A stretch of 64,000 bases of DNA from Lentisphaeria bacterium UBA4640 (GTDB taxonomy: Bacteria; Verrucomicrobiota; Lentisphaeria; Victivallales; UBA1829), in contig DHMO01000026.1 in NCBI GenBank assembly GCA_002405835.1, positions 5,800 to 69,799 of the forward strand, in the 5' to 3' direction. The position numbers were made by a program, and so were the translations under genes. The notes beneath the pieces are model-generated. The model made no database searches. It saw nothing but the letters and a program-made list of their open reading frames with translations, and had not been told where the DNA came from. Of the stretch, positions 26,640 to 35,728 are shown in pieces (position 1 is the first letter of the stretch; each line of letters begins with the position of its first letter).

Positions 26640-29087
26640 TTATTCCGTGTAGGAGCCGCGGAGGTCGCGGATACTCAGAATGCGCTCCAGCTCCTCGCGG
26701 GTGACAGGGGAGTCGGTGCGGAAGGTGAGTTCGCGCGGCTGACCGGGCAGCAGCGTGAAACTGTTGTCGCTGAACACCGCAGGGACTCCGCGCAGTTCGG
26801 CGAAGACGAAGAACGCGGGGAACTTCGAGCTCAGTTTGAGATGCCACACGCCGTCCCGCTGTTCGATGCTGTGGTCAATTCCGGCTTCACGGAGATCGCA
26901 GTGCTTGTACTCCGTAAAGAAGTGGTCGTTGTAATGACGGTACGTCTCTCCGTCTCCGGAGACTTCGAGTTCGAGGAACGCAAAAAACTTGTCCACGGCG
27001 GGAGCAAGCTCGGGAACGCCGATTTCCTGAACCTTGACCGATTCGAGCGGTTTCAGTTCCACGGGGAAATCAAGAACCTTCTCCGCCTTGCCGTCGAAGT
27101 CGAGAACCGAAAGTTTCAGTGTGCCCTTGAGTTCCCGCTGAACATCGCTGGTCGCCCAGATTTCAAGTTTGTTCTCCTTGTTCTGGAAGCAGGTGACAAC
27201 GACGGGGGAGTAGAAACGCTTCGCCGCATAGTGAAGCTGTTTCCAGTTTCCGTAGTAATCGATGCTCGCCCAGGAAGCAACCGGCCAGTTGTCGTTGAGC
27301 TGCCAGTAGAGCGTGCCCATGCAGACAGGCTTCAGATGGCGCCAGAACTCCACGCCCGTTTTGATTGCGAGCGCCTGCTGAACCTGGCTCAGGTAGATGA
27401 AATTCTCGAACCCGGTCGGGAAGCGGAAGTAGCGCGTGAACATCTCCATGATTCTGGAGTTGCCCCCATTGTTGCGCTGGTGATGTTCCATCAGCGGGGA
27501 AGTGACGTTGCGCTGCCTGCCCGCGCAATAGATGTCAATCGAGTTCAGCGACGGGAACGACTGATAGCCGAACTCGGAGCAGAAACGCGGAATCACGTCG
27601 TAATAGGCTGAGAACGGTTTGCCGCTGTGCCAGACCAGCCAGTAGTGCATGTCGCCCTTCAGCGTGGATTCATCGTAATCCATCGGGCCGTTGCACGGGG
27701 AACTGGGCCAGAAGGTGCGGGTCGGGTCGCACTTTTCAACCGTCTCGCCGATCGCGCGGTTCAGACGGTCGTAGTTGATGGTCAGGAACTTGCGTCTCTC
27801 CTCCGGATACCAGTTGATGGCGCGTGCGACTTCGTTGTCGCCGCACCAGAGCGCGATGCTCGCGTGGTCGCGCAGACGCTTCACCTGATACTCGATCTCC
27901 TCGCGGACGAGTCCAAGGAAGTGCGGGAACGAGGGATAGTGCGAACAGGCGAACATGCAGTCGTGCCAGATCAGAATGCCGAGTTCGTCGCACAGTTCAT
28001 AGAAATCTTCATTCTCATACTGTCCGCCGCCCCAGACGCGGAGCATGTTCATATTGGCTTCCACGGTATCCGAAAGGATCCTGCGGTAGCGCTCGCGGGT
28101 AAAACGCTGCGGCATGGCGTCCATCGGAATCCAGTCCGCCCCCTTGCAGAAGATGTCCACTCCGTTCACACGGAACTTCATCGACCGCCCGACTTCATCG
28201 TCCTCATTGATAAGCGCAAGCGTGCGGAGACCGATCTTCTTTTCCAGTTTTTCGTCGGCAGTCGCAACGGTGAGTTCATAGAGATTCTGTTCCCCATAGC
28301 CGGCGGGATTCCAGAGTTTCGGGTTCCTGACCTCAAATGAAACCGATACCGTATTGACGCCCGGCTTCAGGTCTGCGGAAACGCTTTTCGTTTCGCCGTT
28401 GAAGGTGAAACCGACCGTTTCGGTTCCCTCATGATCCGCGATCAGTTCGGCATGAACCGTCAGCTTGCAGAGTCCGGCGCTGTGTTCCTGTTCGGAGCAG
28501 ACATGCTCAATGCGCGCATTCTGAACACCCTGAAGATAAATTTTTCCGTAGAGTCCGCTGACAAGGAGTGTAATTCCCCAGTCCCATCCGCCGTGACACT
28601 GCACTTTGCGGATCAGGTTCAGGTGCTTGACCGTATTGCCTCCAGTGCAGGGAACGTCCACTGGCAGTTTGCGGTATTCCTCTTCCGCATGACGGACCGC
28701 GGAATCAATCGTGATTTCAATGCGGTTCATTCCGGCCTTGAGAAACTCCTTCACATTCGCGCGGAAACGGGTGAACATGTTCTCGGAGTGCCCGACAGTC
28801 CGGCCGTTGATGCGGATTGCGCCGAAGGTATCGACAGAATCAATGTTCAGGAAAATGACGTTCTGTTTGAGGAACGCCTCGTCGAGTTCAAAATCGCGGC
28901 TCCAGGTCCAGTCGAAGTCGCGCACCCACTGAACGGAATCTTCGTTCGTGCCGATGTAGGGATCGGGGATTACACCCGCATCGAGAAGAGCGGAATAATT
29001 GTCGCCCGGGACACGGGCCGGAACCGGCGCAAAGCCCGGCTTGCTGGACGAAAGAGTCCATTCGGAAGCTAAATTCATGTTTGACAT
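26640..29087 (-). CDS. GH2 beta-mannosidase
   Basis: An 815-residue beta-mannosidase of family GH2, removing terminal beta-mannosyl residues. It opens with the jelly-roll sugar-binding domain (VPGDNYSALLDAGVIPDPYIG), typical of beta-mannosidases. The catalytic barrel has the acid/base in ALWCGDNEVARA near residue 416 and the nucleophile in RFCSEFGYQSFPS near 506. The usual motif is W-S-G-N-N-E, so the cysteine and aspartate here are modest deviations. No signal peptide is present. GAGGAGA lies 6 bases upstream of the start. It is transcribed divergently from an AraC regulator 101 bp away, and a terminator follows it, so it forms a single-gene unit likely controlled by that regulator. Confidence 0.9.
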   Translation of the reverse strand: MSNMNLASEWTLSSSKPGFAPVPARVPGDNYSALLDAGVIPDPYIGTNEDSVQWVRDFDWTWSRDFELDEAFLKQNVIFLNIDSVDTFGAIRINGRTVGHSENMFTRFRANVKEFLKAGMNRIEITIDSAVRHAEEEYRKLPVDVPCTGGNTVKHLNLIRKVQCHGGWDWGITLLVSGLYGKIYLQGVQNARIEHVCSEQEHSAGLCKLTVHAELIADHEGTETVGFTFNGETKSVSADLKPGVNTVSVSFEVRNPKLWNPAGYGEQNLYELTVATADEKLEKKIGLRTLALINEDDEVGRSMKFRVNGVDIFCKGADWIPMDAMPQRFTRERYRRILSDTVEANMNMLRVWGGGQYENEDFYELCDELGILIWHDCMFACSHYPSFPHFLGLVREEIEYQVKRLRDHASIALWCGDNEVARAINWYPEERRKFLTINYDRLNRAIGETVEKCDPTRTFWPSSPCNGPMDYDESTLKGDMHYWLVWHSGKPFSAYYDVIPRFCSEFGYQSFPSLNSIDIYCAGRQRNVTSPLMEHHQRNNGGNSRIMEMFTRYFRFPTGFENFIYLSQVQQALAIKTGVEFWRHLKPVCMGTLYWQLNDNWPVASWASIDYYGNWKQLHYAAKRFYSPVVVTCFQNKENKLEIWATSDVQRELKGTLKLSVLDFDGKAEKVLDFPVELKPLESVKVQEIGVPELAPAVDKFFAFLELEVSGDGETYRHYNDHFFTEYKHCDLREAGIDHSIEQRDGVWHLKLSSKFPAFFVFAELRGVPAVFSDNSFTLLPGQPRELTFRTDSPVTREELERILSIRDLRGSYTE

Positions 29088-29188
29088 AGAGTTCTCCTCT
29101 GGTTTCCGGATAAAATATCGCTTTTTTTTCAGAAAACGACTACAAAATTCAAAAAACGATACTATATTGACGCAAGGAGAACAAAATC

Positions 29189-30118
29189 ATGTTTTTAGAC
29201 CGCAATTCCGTTCCGCTTGCCGGAACAAACAATTATCACATTCACACTTCCGAGTTCCGGACCGGAGAATTCTTCCCCGAACACTGGCACGCGTTCCATG
29301 AATTCTTCCTCGTCGTCCGCGGTGAACTTGAGCACCGTCTGAACGGCAAGCGTTTTTTTCTCCCGGAAGGAACCGTCCAGCTCATTCACCCCGGTGACCA
29401 CCACGAGCTCCGCCCCGCTCCGGGCTGCCCGGACGTCAAAATCTACAACTGCAACGTCATCTCCGACGAAATCGTCAAAGTTCTTGCATTCCTCACCGGA
29501 GGACACGATTTTTCGCTCGACGACTGCGTCCAGAGCGTCCGTCTTCCCGTCGATTCCCCGAGCTGGAAATATCTCGTTGCCGAAGCGGGCAAAGCGCACG
29601 ACAAAACGCTGAACCAGCAGCTCCGTCTCGTCATCATGCGCCACCTTACTGAAACGGTTTTCCTGACCCTGATGCAGTGTTCGGATTATTCCGCGGTCGC
29701 GGTTCCGCAATGGCTGGGCGACAGCTGCCGCGAAATGCGCAAAAAGGAGAATTACAAACTCGGGCTGCCGCGCTTCATTCATCTTGCCGGACGCTCACAG
29801 GAACATCTCTGCCGCTCCATGCGGCGCTACTACGGCATTTCCCCGCAGGATTACATTCTGGAACTGCGTCTGGACGAAGCCGTGCATCTGCTTCTGAACT
29901 CCGGACTCGACATCAGCGCAACCGCCTATGACGTCGGCTTCAACAACCTCTCCTACTTCCGCCGCTGTTTCCGCAAACGCTTCGGCATGTCGCCCGTTCA
30001 ATACAAGAAAATGCGAAAAAGCCGCTGCGGCGTTTTACCACCGTCAGCGGCTTCGGGAAATAAGACTCCGGAGAAAAATCAATCCAGCGGAGCTTCAGCG
30101 GCTTTCACCGTGAACTGA
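29189..30118 (+). CDS. AraC-family transcriptional regulator
   Basis: A 309-residue regulator with an N-terminal cupin (EHWHAFHEFFLVVRGELEH, then LIHPGDHHELRP) and a C-terminal HTH_18 domain ending KRFGMSPVQYKKMRK near residue 275. It is divergent from the beta-mannosidase gene, which makes that gene its likely target. AAGGAG lies 8 bases before the ATG. The last 35 residues (after MRKSRCG) have no counterpart in the family; they run through the terminator hairpin of the convergent gene and overlap that gene by 40 bp. The natural stop was probably lost, extending the protein. Confidence 0.87.
   Translation: MFLDRNSVPLAGTNNYHIHTSEFRTGEFFPEHWHAFHEFFLVVRGELEHRLNGKRFFLPEGTVQLIHPGDHHELRPAPGCPDVKIYNCNVISDEIVKVLAFLTGGHDFSLDDCVQSVRLPVDSPSWKYLVAEAGKAHDKTLNQQLRLVIMRHLTETVFLTLMQCSDYSAVAVPQWLGDSCREMRKKENYKLGLPRFIHLAGRSQEHLCRSMRRYYGISPQDYILELRLDEAVHLLLNSGLDISATAYDVGFNNLSYFRRCFRKRFGMSPVQYKKMRKSRCGVLPPSAASGNKTPEKNQSSGASAAFTVN
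30006..30052 (-). terminator. Terminator of the secreted-protein triplet, inside the AraC gene
   Basis: A 9-bp perfect stem (AAGCCGCTG/CAGCGGCTT) with a 16-base loop, followed on the minus strand by TTTTCGCATTTT. It ends transcription of the three tandem genes but lies within the final codons of the convergent AraC gene. Confidence 0.7.
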
Positions 30119-30660
30119 ATCGTGTAAGCCTTGCCGGCTTCCGCGTTCTTGAGCGTGTAATGTCCGGAATTGTCGTGGTTGACAAGGATCGCCGCGGAAC
30201 CGTCTTTGCCTCCGTCCGGAATGTACTGCGCCTTGCGGTTGAGCCAGAAATGCGCGGGATAGACTTTGCCTTCTTTGCTTTTCCAAGTTTGCTTGAAATC
30301 GCCGTTCTTGACAAGTTCTCCGTTGACCTTCACGTTGTCAATCAGGACCCATCCGCGGGCGTCCGCGGTCTTTGCCCACTGCCCCATCATATTGATGTTG
30401 ATGTTGCCGTTCTTTGAGGGAATGATGGTGTAGCTGACTTCCTGCCAGTCTTCACCGAGCTTGTCCGTCCAGGCGGTCGAGGTGTACTTGAGACCGGCCT
30501 TGTCTTTGATCCAGCCCTGTCTGCTGAACTTCATATTGTCGGATTTGACGGTCAGCTGATTCTGATCCTTGACGCAGTTGATGTCCGAACGGAACATTGA
30601 ATCCGCCTGAAGAGCAAATGCCGCAACAGCGGCGAGCGAGAGTGTGAGAAGTTTTTTCAT
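30079..30660 (-). CDS. Small secreted protein, third copy of a tandem triplet
   Basis: A 193-residue exported protein with a signal peptide (MKKLLTLSLAAVAAFALQA). The mature part contains FRSDINCVKDQN, QGWIKDKAGLKYTS, QWAKTADARGWVLIDNVKVN, FWLNRKAQYIPDGGKDGS and YTLKNAEAGKAYTIQFTV. It looks like an all-beta jelly-roll, in the manner of carbohydrate-binding modules, but I do not recognise a named family. It is closely related to the next two genes and separated from the middle copy by 17 bp. No catalytic residues are apparent. The ribosome site GAAAGGA precedes each copy. Confidence 0.82.
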   Translation of the reverse strand: MKKLLTLSLAAVAAFALQADSMFRSDINCVKDQNQLTVKSDNMKFSRQGWIKDKAGLKYTSTAWTDKLGEDWQEVSYTIIPSKNGNININMMGQWAKTADARGWVLIDNVKVNGELVKNGDFKQTWKSKEGKVYPAHFWLNRKAQYIPDGGKDGSAAILVNHDNSGHYTLKNAEAGKAYTIQFTVKAAEAPLD

Positions 30661-30677
30661 GATGCAATCCTTTCTGA

Positions 30678-31265
30678 TTATTCCGCCGGAGCTTCAGCGG
30701 CTTTGACTGTGAATTCGAATGTGTACGCTTTTCCGGCTTCCACGTTTCTGAGGGTGCTCCAGCAGGCGTTGTCATGGTTGACAAGAATCGCCGCGGAACC
30801 GTCCTTGCCGCCGTCCGGAATATACTGCGCCTTGTTGCTGAGCCAGAAGTTCTGCGGACGAATCTTGCCGGTTTTCTTGTCCTTCCAGGTCGTCTTGAAA
30901 TCGCCGTTCGGGGCAAGTTCGCCGTTGATCTTTACACTGTCAACCAGAACCCATCCGCGGGCGTCGGCAGTCTTCGCCCACTGTCCCTGGAGAGAAATCC
31001 CCATGTCGCCGCTCTTGGCCGGAGTAACCGTGTAGCTGACGGTCTGCCACTCATCGCCGAGTTTGACCGACCAGACGGAAGACGTGTATTTGTGCTCTTC
31101 CTTGTTCTTGTGCCAGCCCTGTCTGCCGGTCTTCATATTGTCGGATTTGACAGTCAGTTCATTCTGAGTTTTGATGCAGTTGATGTCCGAACGGAACATC
31201 GAATCCGCCGCCTGAAGAGCGAATGCCGCAACGGCTGCGAGTGAAAGTGTAAGAAGTTTTTTCAT
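30678..31265 (-). CDS. Small secreted protein, second copy of a tandem triplet
   Basis: A 195-residue paralogue of the flanking genes, with signal peptide MKKLLTLSLAAVAAFALQAA. Its leader is nearly identical to that of the third copy, and the body shares FRSDINCIKTQNELTVKSDN, KTADARGWVLVDSVKINGEL, FWLSNKAQYIPDGGKDGSAA and ILVNHDN. Differences are spread along the chain, so the copies are diverging rather than freshly duplicated. The same 17-bp spacer and ribosome site precede it, which points to duplication of the whole gene-plus-spacer unit. Export to the periplasm or beyond is clear; the function is unknown. Confidence 0.82.
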   Translation of the reverse strand: MKKLLTLSLAAVAAFALQAADSMFRSDINCIKTQNELTVKSDNMKTGRQGWHKNKEEHKYTSSVWSVKLGDEWQTVSYTVTPAKSGDMGISLQGQWAKTADARGWVLVDSVKINGELAPNGDFKTTWKDKKTGKIRPQNFWLSNKAQYIPDGGKDGSAAILVNHDNACWSTLRNVEAGKAYTFEFTVKAAEAPAE

Positions 31266-31282
31266 GGTGCAGTCCTTTCTGA

Positions 31283-31864
31283 TTATTCCGCCGGAGCTTC
31301 AGCTGCCTTGAGAGTGATTTCAATGGTATATGCTTTTCCGGCTTCCGCGTTTTTGATGGTGTATCCGGAGCCGTTGTCGTGATTCACGAGAATTGCACCG
31401 GAACCGTCCTTGCCGCCGTCGGGGACATACTGAGCTTTTGCATGGAGCCAGAAATTGTGCGGATACCGCTTGCCCTCTTTGCTCTTCCAGGTCGTCTTGA
31501 AATCACCGTTCGGAACAAGTTCGCCGTTGACTTTCACGCTGTCGATCAGAACCCAGCTGCGTTTTTCTTTGTCCTTTGCCCACTGTCCCTGAAGGGAGAA
31601 TCTGAAGTCGCCGTTCTTGGCAGGCGTGACCGTGTAGCTGACGGTCTGCCAGTCGTCGCCGATCTTCTTGACGGCGGTTGTCGTGTACTGATGCTCCTCT
31701 TTGTTCTTGAGCCAGCTCAGTCTTCCGGTACTCATATTGTCGGATTTGATTTCCAGCGGATTCTGTGTCTTGACGCAGTTAATGTCCGAACGGAATTCAG
31801 ATTCTGTCGCCTGAACGGAGATCAGTGTTGCCGCCGCAAGAGCGAGTGTCATAAGATGTTTCAT
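31283..31864 (-). CDS. Small secreted protein, first copy of a tandem triplet
   Basis: A 193-residue exported protein and the promoter-proximal, most divergent copy. The signal peptide differs (MKHLMTLALAAATLISVQA), but FRSDINCVKTQN, VSYTVTPAKNGDFRFSLQGQ, WVLIDSVKVNGELVPNGDFK and AQYVPDGGKDGSGAILVNHD are shared with the others. The block FW...AQY(I/V)PDGGKDGS is the most conserved segment of the family and may mark a binding surface. The three genes share one promoter at 31920-31947 and one terminator. A sugar-binding or structural role is plausible from the beta-rich character. Confidence 0.82.
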   Translation of the reverse strand: MKHLMTLALAAATLISVQATESEFRSDINCVKTQNPLEIKSDNMSTGRLSWLKNKEEHQYTTTAVKKIGDDWQTVSYTVTPAKNGDFRFSLQGQWAKDKEKRSWVLIDSVKVNGELVPNGDFKTTWKSKEGKRYPHNFWLHAKAQYVPDGGKDGSGAILVNHDNGSGYTIKNAEAGKAYTIEITLKAAEAPAE

Positions 31865-31919
31865 TAGCTTTACGCCTTTCCTGTTATTTCTCTTCTCATA
31901 TCATTTCCTGTTTCATTAC

Positions 31920-31947
31920 ATTATAATACAAAACGCTTAAAACGCAA
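31920..31947 (-). promoter_or_regulatory. Promoter of the secreted-protein triplet
   Basis: On the minus strand, TTGCGT (31947-31942), a 16-bp spacer and a perfect TATAAT (31925-31920), about 55 bases upstream of the first gene. Confidence 0.75.
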
Positions 31948-32029
31948 GAGGTGAAACGGCGTCTTTCGCACTTTTTTCCGCAAAAAAAAACGGTTTTTTC
32001 AGGGGAAAACAACTTTTTCGGAAGGATTA

Positions 32030-32057
32030 TTGATTTTTCCCGCTTCTGTTGTATATT
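32030..32057 (+). promoter_or_regulatory. Promoter of the lipoprotein gene
   Basis: TTGATT, a 16-bp spacer and TATATT, 33 bases upstream of the lipoprotein start. It is back to back with the triplet promoter, so the 226-bp region between genes is a divergent control region. Confidence 0.7.
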
Positions 32058-32090
32058 ATGCACTTAACATAACAACATGAAGGATCCCCG

Positions 32091-32714
32091 ATGAAATTCA
32101 CTCTTCCGCTGATGACCCTCGCCCTGCTGCTCCTGCTCTCCGGATGCGCAACCCCCTGGATGACAAACACAAAACGGAATGCGATTGAACAGTACCTCAT
32201 CTCCTCCGTTGTCGAACGCGGCATCTCCTCTGCCAGCTTCAAAGACTACAGAAACAAAAAAGTCGCGATGGATTACACCTACTTCGATCCGCAGACCGAC
32301 AAGCAGTACACGCAGGGCGTTCTCGAACTGCGGCTGGCGGAACTCGGTATGATCGTCGTAAAAAAAGCGGAAGAGGCCGATTACATCATCCAGCCGCTCT
32401 GCGGAGTTCTCGCAACCGACCACTCCAAAATTTTCCTCGGAACCCCCTCCCTCCCGGTTCCCGTTCCAAATGCAAACCTCGATATCGTGATCCCCGAAAT
32501 CCCCCTGTTCCAGAAGTTCACGCGCTACGGCTACGGAAAGTTCTCCTTCGTCGTCTATGAAGCCAAAGGACGCAAACCGCATGCGGTCCTCCCGACAACC
32601 CGTTCCAGCGCCCGCTACATCGACTGGGTCATTCTCCTTATTCCGTTCAAAACGCATGACATGGAGATGGACGACACCGTTCAGGCAGAAATCCAATACG
32701 ATTTCATTCCCTGA
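32091..32714 (+). CDS. Lipoprotein, DUF6655-like
   Basis: A 207-residue lipoprotein with a clear lipobox (LLLLLSGC, cysteine near 19). The mature N-terminus (TKRNAIEQYLISSVVERGIS) and the segments KKVAMDYTYFDP and YTQGVLELRLAELGMIVVKK, then the SSARYIDW end, resemble a family I recall as DUF6655, found in planctomycetes and relatives; that name is tentative. It lacks catalytic motifs. It has its own promoter and a shared terminator with the convergent uxaA gene, so it stands alone. A role in the cell envelope is inferred from the anchor only. Confidence 0.78.
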   Translation: MKFTLPLMTLALLLLLSGCATPWMTNTKRNAIEQYLISSVVERGISSASFKDYRNKKVAMDYTYFDPQTDKQYTQGVLELRLAELGMIVVKKAEEADYIIQPLCGVLATDHSKIFLGTPSLPVPVPNANLDIVIPEIPLFQKFTRYGYGKFSFVVYEAKGRKPHAVLPTTRSSARYIDWVILLIPFKTHDMEMDDTVQAEIQYDFIP

Positions 32715-32734
32715 TTCCAATTCGGCAAAACACT

Positions 32735-32776
32735 AAAAAGCTCCGGACTTTCCTTTCGAAAGCCGGAGCTTTTTTG
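32735..32776. terminator. Bidirectional terminator between convergent genes
   Basis: A long hairpin: GCTCCGG and CCGGAGC arms, with CTTTC/GAAAG pairing inside, flanked by an A-run and a T-run. It serves both the lipoprotein gene and uxaA. Confidence 0.9.
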
Positions 32777-32796
32777 CGTGTGCGCAGCTTGCCGTG

Positions 32797-34233
32797 TTAC
32801 AGCGTAACGCCGTCCTTGAAGATGGAAATCTCTTCGTAGCCGTTCCGTTCGTTTGCGGCTTCCGCGCCGCCGGCAACGGCGAGAATCTTCGCGAAGAATT
32901 CCGCATCCACCGCATTGCGGTCTTCCGCCAGAACGCGTCCGGCGTCGAAGTCGATCCAGTTCGGTTTGAACTGCGCAAGCGCGGAATTGGAGGCGATCTT
33001 CATCGTGGGCACAACCGAACCGAACGGCGTGCCGCGCCCGGTCGTGAACAGAATCAGATGCGCGCCCGACGACGCGAGCAGAGTTGATGCCACCATGTCG
33101 TTACCCGGTCCGGTCAGCAGATTCAGTCCTTTTTCATGCACATGTTCACCCGGGAGCAGCACATCGTTCACTGCGGAGCTTCCCGCCTTCTGAGTGCATC
33201 CGAGCGACTTGTCTTCCAGTGTCGAAATGCCGCCCGCCTTGTTGCCCGGCGAAGGATTCTCATAAATGGTCTGCCCGTACCGGGTGAAATACTGCTTGAA
33301 GTCGTTGACCATAGCCACGCACTTGTCGAACACTTCCCGGCTGCGGCAGCGCGCCATGAGAAGCGTTTCCGCGCCGAACATCTCCGGAACTTCGCTCAGG
33401 ATCGTGCTTCCGCCGCGGGCTGTCAGCCAGTCGGAGAACCGTCCGACAAGCGGATTCGCCGTAATGCCGCTGAGCCCGTCAGAACCGCCGCATTTGAGCC
33501 CGACAACCAGTTCGCTGACCGGAATATCCGTGCGGACGTCTTCCGCCGCGCGTGCCGCAAGCTCTTTCAGAATTTCCATTCCCGCCGCGACTTCGTCGGA
33601 TTCTTTCTGGGCAACGAGGAATTTGACGCGCTCCGTATCAATCTCTTCGAGCTTTTCGCGGAACGAATCAATGGTGTTGTTCTCGCATCCGAGTCCGACG
33701 ACGAGGACGCCGCCCGCGTTCGGATGCTTGACGAGTCCGCAGAGAATCGCACGGGTCATCTCATGGTCGCCGCCCAGCTGCGAACACCCGAACGGATGCT
33801 CCAGTGCAATCGCGCGGTCGACACTCCCCGCGGGGAGCGTGCGGTTCAGGCGTTCCGCCAGCGTATGCGCGAGCTTGTTCACGCAGCCGACCGTCGGAAC
33901 AATGAAGATATGGTTGCGGATCCCGACTGCCCCGTTTTTGCGCCGGAAGCCCTTGAACGTTTCCGTGCAGGGCTCCGGACGGAGCGTGATTTCGACGGGT
34001 GAATAGGTGTATTCGAGAATGCCGTCGAGATTCGTTTTCATATTGTTCGTATGCACATGCTCCCCCTTGCGGATGGCACATGTCGCGCGGCCGATGGGCA
34101 TGCCGTACTTGATGATGTTCTCCCCCGCAGCAATGTCCCGGAGCGCGAACTTGTGTCCGCGCGGGACCTCGGCGGAGGAGTCGTCCAGCATGACCGCCAC
34201 ATTATCCAGAGGATTGATTCGGATGCTCTGCAT
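32797..34233 (-). CDS. uxaA: Altronate dehydratase
   Basis: A 478-residue enzyme converting D-altronate to 2-keto-3-deoxygluconate in galacturonate catabolism. It has the N-terminal SAF domain (EVPRGHKFALRDIAAGENIIKYGMPIG in parts: VPRGHKFALRDIAAGEN, KYGMPIG) and the conserved central block GFRRKNGAVGIRNHIFIVPT, then HPFGCSQLGGD and GLKCGGSDGLSGITANP, characteristic of UxaA/GarD. The length is close to that of E. coli UxaA. It follows uxaB by 12 bp and shares its promoter. The later steps, KDG kinase and aldolase, are not in this window, nor is the isomerase uxaC. Confidence 0.92.
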   Translation of the reverse strand: MQSIRINPLDNVAVMLDDSSAEVPRGHKFALRDIAAGENIIKYGMPIGRATCAIRKGEHVHTNNMKTNLDGILEYTYSPVEITLRPEPCTETFKGFRRKNGAVGIRNHIFIVPTVGCVNKLAHTLAERLNRTLPAGSVDRAIALEHPFGCSQLGGDHEMTRAILCGLVKHPNAGGVLVVGLGCENNTIDSFREKLEEIDTERVKFLVAQKESDEVAAGMEILKELAARAAEDVRTDIPVSELVVGLKCGGSDGLSGITANPLVGRFSDWLTARGGSTILSEVPEMFGAETLLMARCRSREVFDKCVAMVNDFKQYFTRYGQTIYENPSPGNKAGGISTLEDKSLGCTQKAGSSAVNDVLLPGEHVHEKGLNLLTGPGNDMVASTLLASSGAHLILFTTGRGTPFGSVVPTMKIASNSALAQFKPNWIDFDAGRVLAEDRNAVDAEFFAKILAVAGGAEAANERNGYEEISIFKDGVTL

Positions 34234-34245
34234 AGCGGCGTTTCC

Positions 34246-35700
34246 TCAGAGAACGGTTTTGACGGCTTCGCGGATGCCGGCCTTGTCGATCGCTTCGAGC
34301 TTGTCCGTCACAAATGCGGTCAACCCGGGAACGGTGTTGAGATCCATTTCCCAGAATGCGGTGTTCGCAAGAGCCTTGCGGACATAATCCGCCGTGGAAT
34401 CGTTCGCGATTCCGGCAAAGAAATCAATGACGTCCGGCGAATCGGAAACCGGCCAGGTAATGCCGTTGTAAGTTCCGGTCGCCTTGCCTTCGGCGTCCTT
34501 GCTGAGACGGTAGAAGCGGAGCAGCGCCGCGAGCGAGAACGCGAGAACTTCCGGCAGTTCGCCTTTGAGCTTCGTGTAATCCAGCAGACTCGGCATGACG
34601 CGCACCTTCCACTTGGAAACGGAGTTCAGGGAAATCGAAAGCAGACGGTGCTGGGCGAACGGGTTCAGGAAGCGTTCCACAATCGAATCCGCGAAGAACT
34701 GTTTTTCGTTTTCCGGCAGATTGACCGTGTGGAAAATTTCGCCGTAAATCGCCTTGCGGACCATTTTGCCGAAGACGGGATCGTTCATCATCTCATCCAC
34801 AAACGTGAGTCCGCCGAGAATGGACGCGAGAACATCCGCCGTGTGCGCACCGTTGAGGAAACGCACCTTGCGGGTACGGTACGGCGACTGGTTGTCGGTC
34901 ACGACCACATTCAAGCCGCATTCCTTGAGCGGAAGTTCCTTGAGAACGGATTCGGGACCTTCCATAACGAAAAAGTGGAAGATTTCGCCGCAGTCGAGCA
35001 GATTGTCCTGATATCCGAGTTCCGCACAGATTTTCTCCGCTTCCGCGCGCGGATATCCGGCGACGATGCGGTCGACGAGCGTATTGATGAACAGACAGTT
35101 CTTTTCGAGCCATTCGGAGAATCCCTTCGGCAGATTCCATTCGGAAGCATACTGAAGCATGTATTTTTTGAGCGTGATGCCGTTCTTGTCGATCAGTTCG
35201 CAGGGAATGAAGATGATTCCTTTATCCGCCGCTCCGTCAAATGCTTTCCAGCGTTCGAACATCAGGCTGGTGAGCTTTGCTGGATAGGTATTCTGACAGG
35301 TTCCCGGTGTATACGGTTCCGGCTTGTGCTCGATTCCGGCCTCGGTGGTGTTGGAGAAAACGAAGCGGAGATCCGGATTGCACGCCGCCTGAACGACAGT
35401 CCCCCAGCTTTCATACGGATTCAGACATCCCTTGACGGATTCGATGACTTCACGTTTTTCGACAACTTTTCCATCGGAGATTCCGCGGAGGATGAGGGTA
35501 TAGAGTCCGTCCTGAGCGTTGATGAAATCGGTGAGTCCTTTCGGGAGCGGCTGCACGAGCTGTACGAGCCCGTTGAATTTTCCCTGTTTGTTCATTTCAT
35601 TGATCATCCAGTCGATGAATGCGCGGAGGAAATTTCCTTCGCCGAACTGGAGTACTTTAACGGGGAGAGCCGGAGCGTTTTTTCTTTTAAGCAGATCCAT
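34246..35700 (-). CDS. uxaB: Tagaturonate reductase (altronate oxidoreductase)
   Basis: A 484-residue NAD-dependent polyol dehydrogenase-type enzyme reducing D-tagaturonate to D-altronate. The N-terminal Rossmann start (LPVKVLQFGEGNFLRAFIDW) and the later blocks CELIDKNGITLKKYMLQY, RKVRFLNGAHTADVL and FAQHRLLSISLNSVSKWKVR match UxaB; the lysine in the KVRFLNGAH motif is typical of the mannitol dehydrogenase family. The start at 35700 has AAAAGGA 7 bases upstream; an in-frame ATG 165 bases earlier lies upstream of the promoter. It is the first gene of the uxaB-uxaA operon. Confidence 0.92.
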   Translation of the reverse strand: MDLLKRKNAPALPVKVLQFGEGNFLRAFIDWMINEMNKQGKFNGLVQLVQPLPKGLTDFINAQDGLYTLILRGISDGKVVEKREVIESVKGCLNPYESWGTVVQAACNPDLRFVFSNTTEAGIEHKPEPYTPGTCQNTYPAKLTSLMFERWKAFDGAADKGIIFIPCELIDKNGITLKKYMLQYASEWNLPKGFSEWLEKNCLFINTLVDRIVAGYPRAEAEKICAELGYQDNLLDCGEIFHFFVMEGPESVLKELPLKECGLNVVVTDNQSPYRTRKVRFLNGAHTADVLASILGGLTFVDEMMNDPVFGKMVRKAIYGEIFHTVNLPENEKQFFADSIVERFLNPFAQHRLLSISLNSVSKWKVRVMPSLLDYTKLKGELPEVLAFSLAALLRFYRLSKDAEGKATGTYNGITWPVSDSPDVIDFFAGIANDSTADYVRKALANTAFWEMDLNTVPGLTAFVTDKLEAIDKAGIREAVKTVL

Positions 35701-35728
35701 GATTTTGTCCTTTTGTTTTTTGGATTCC

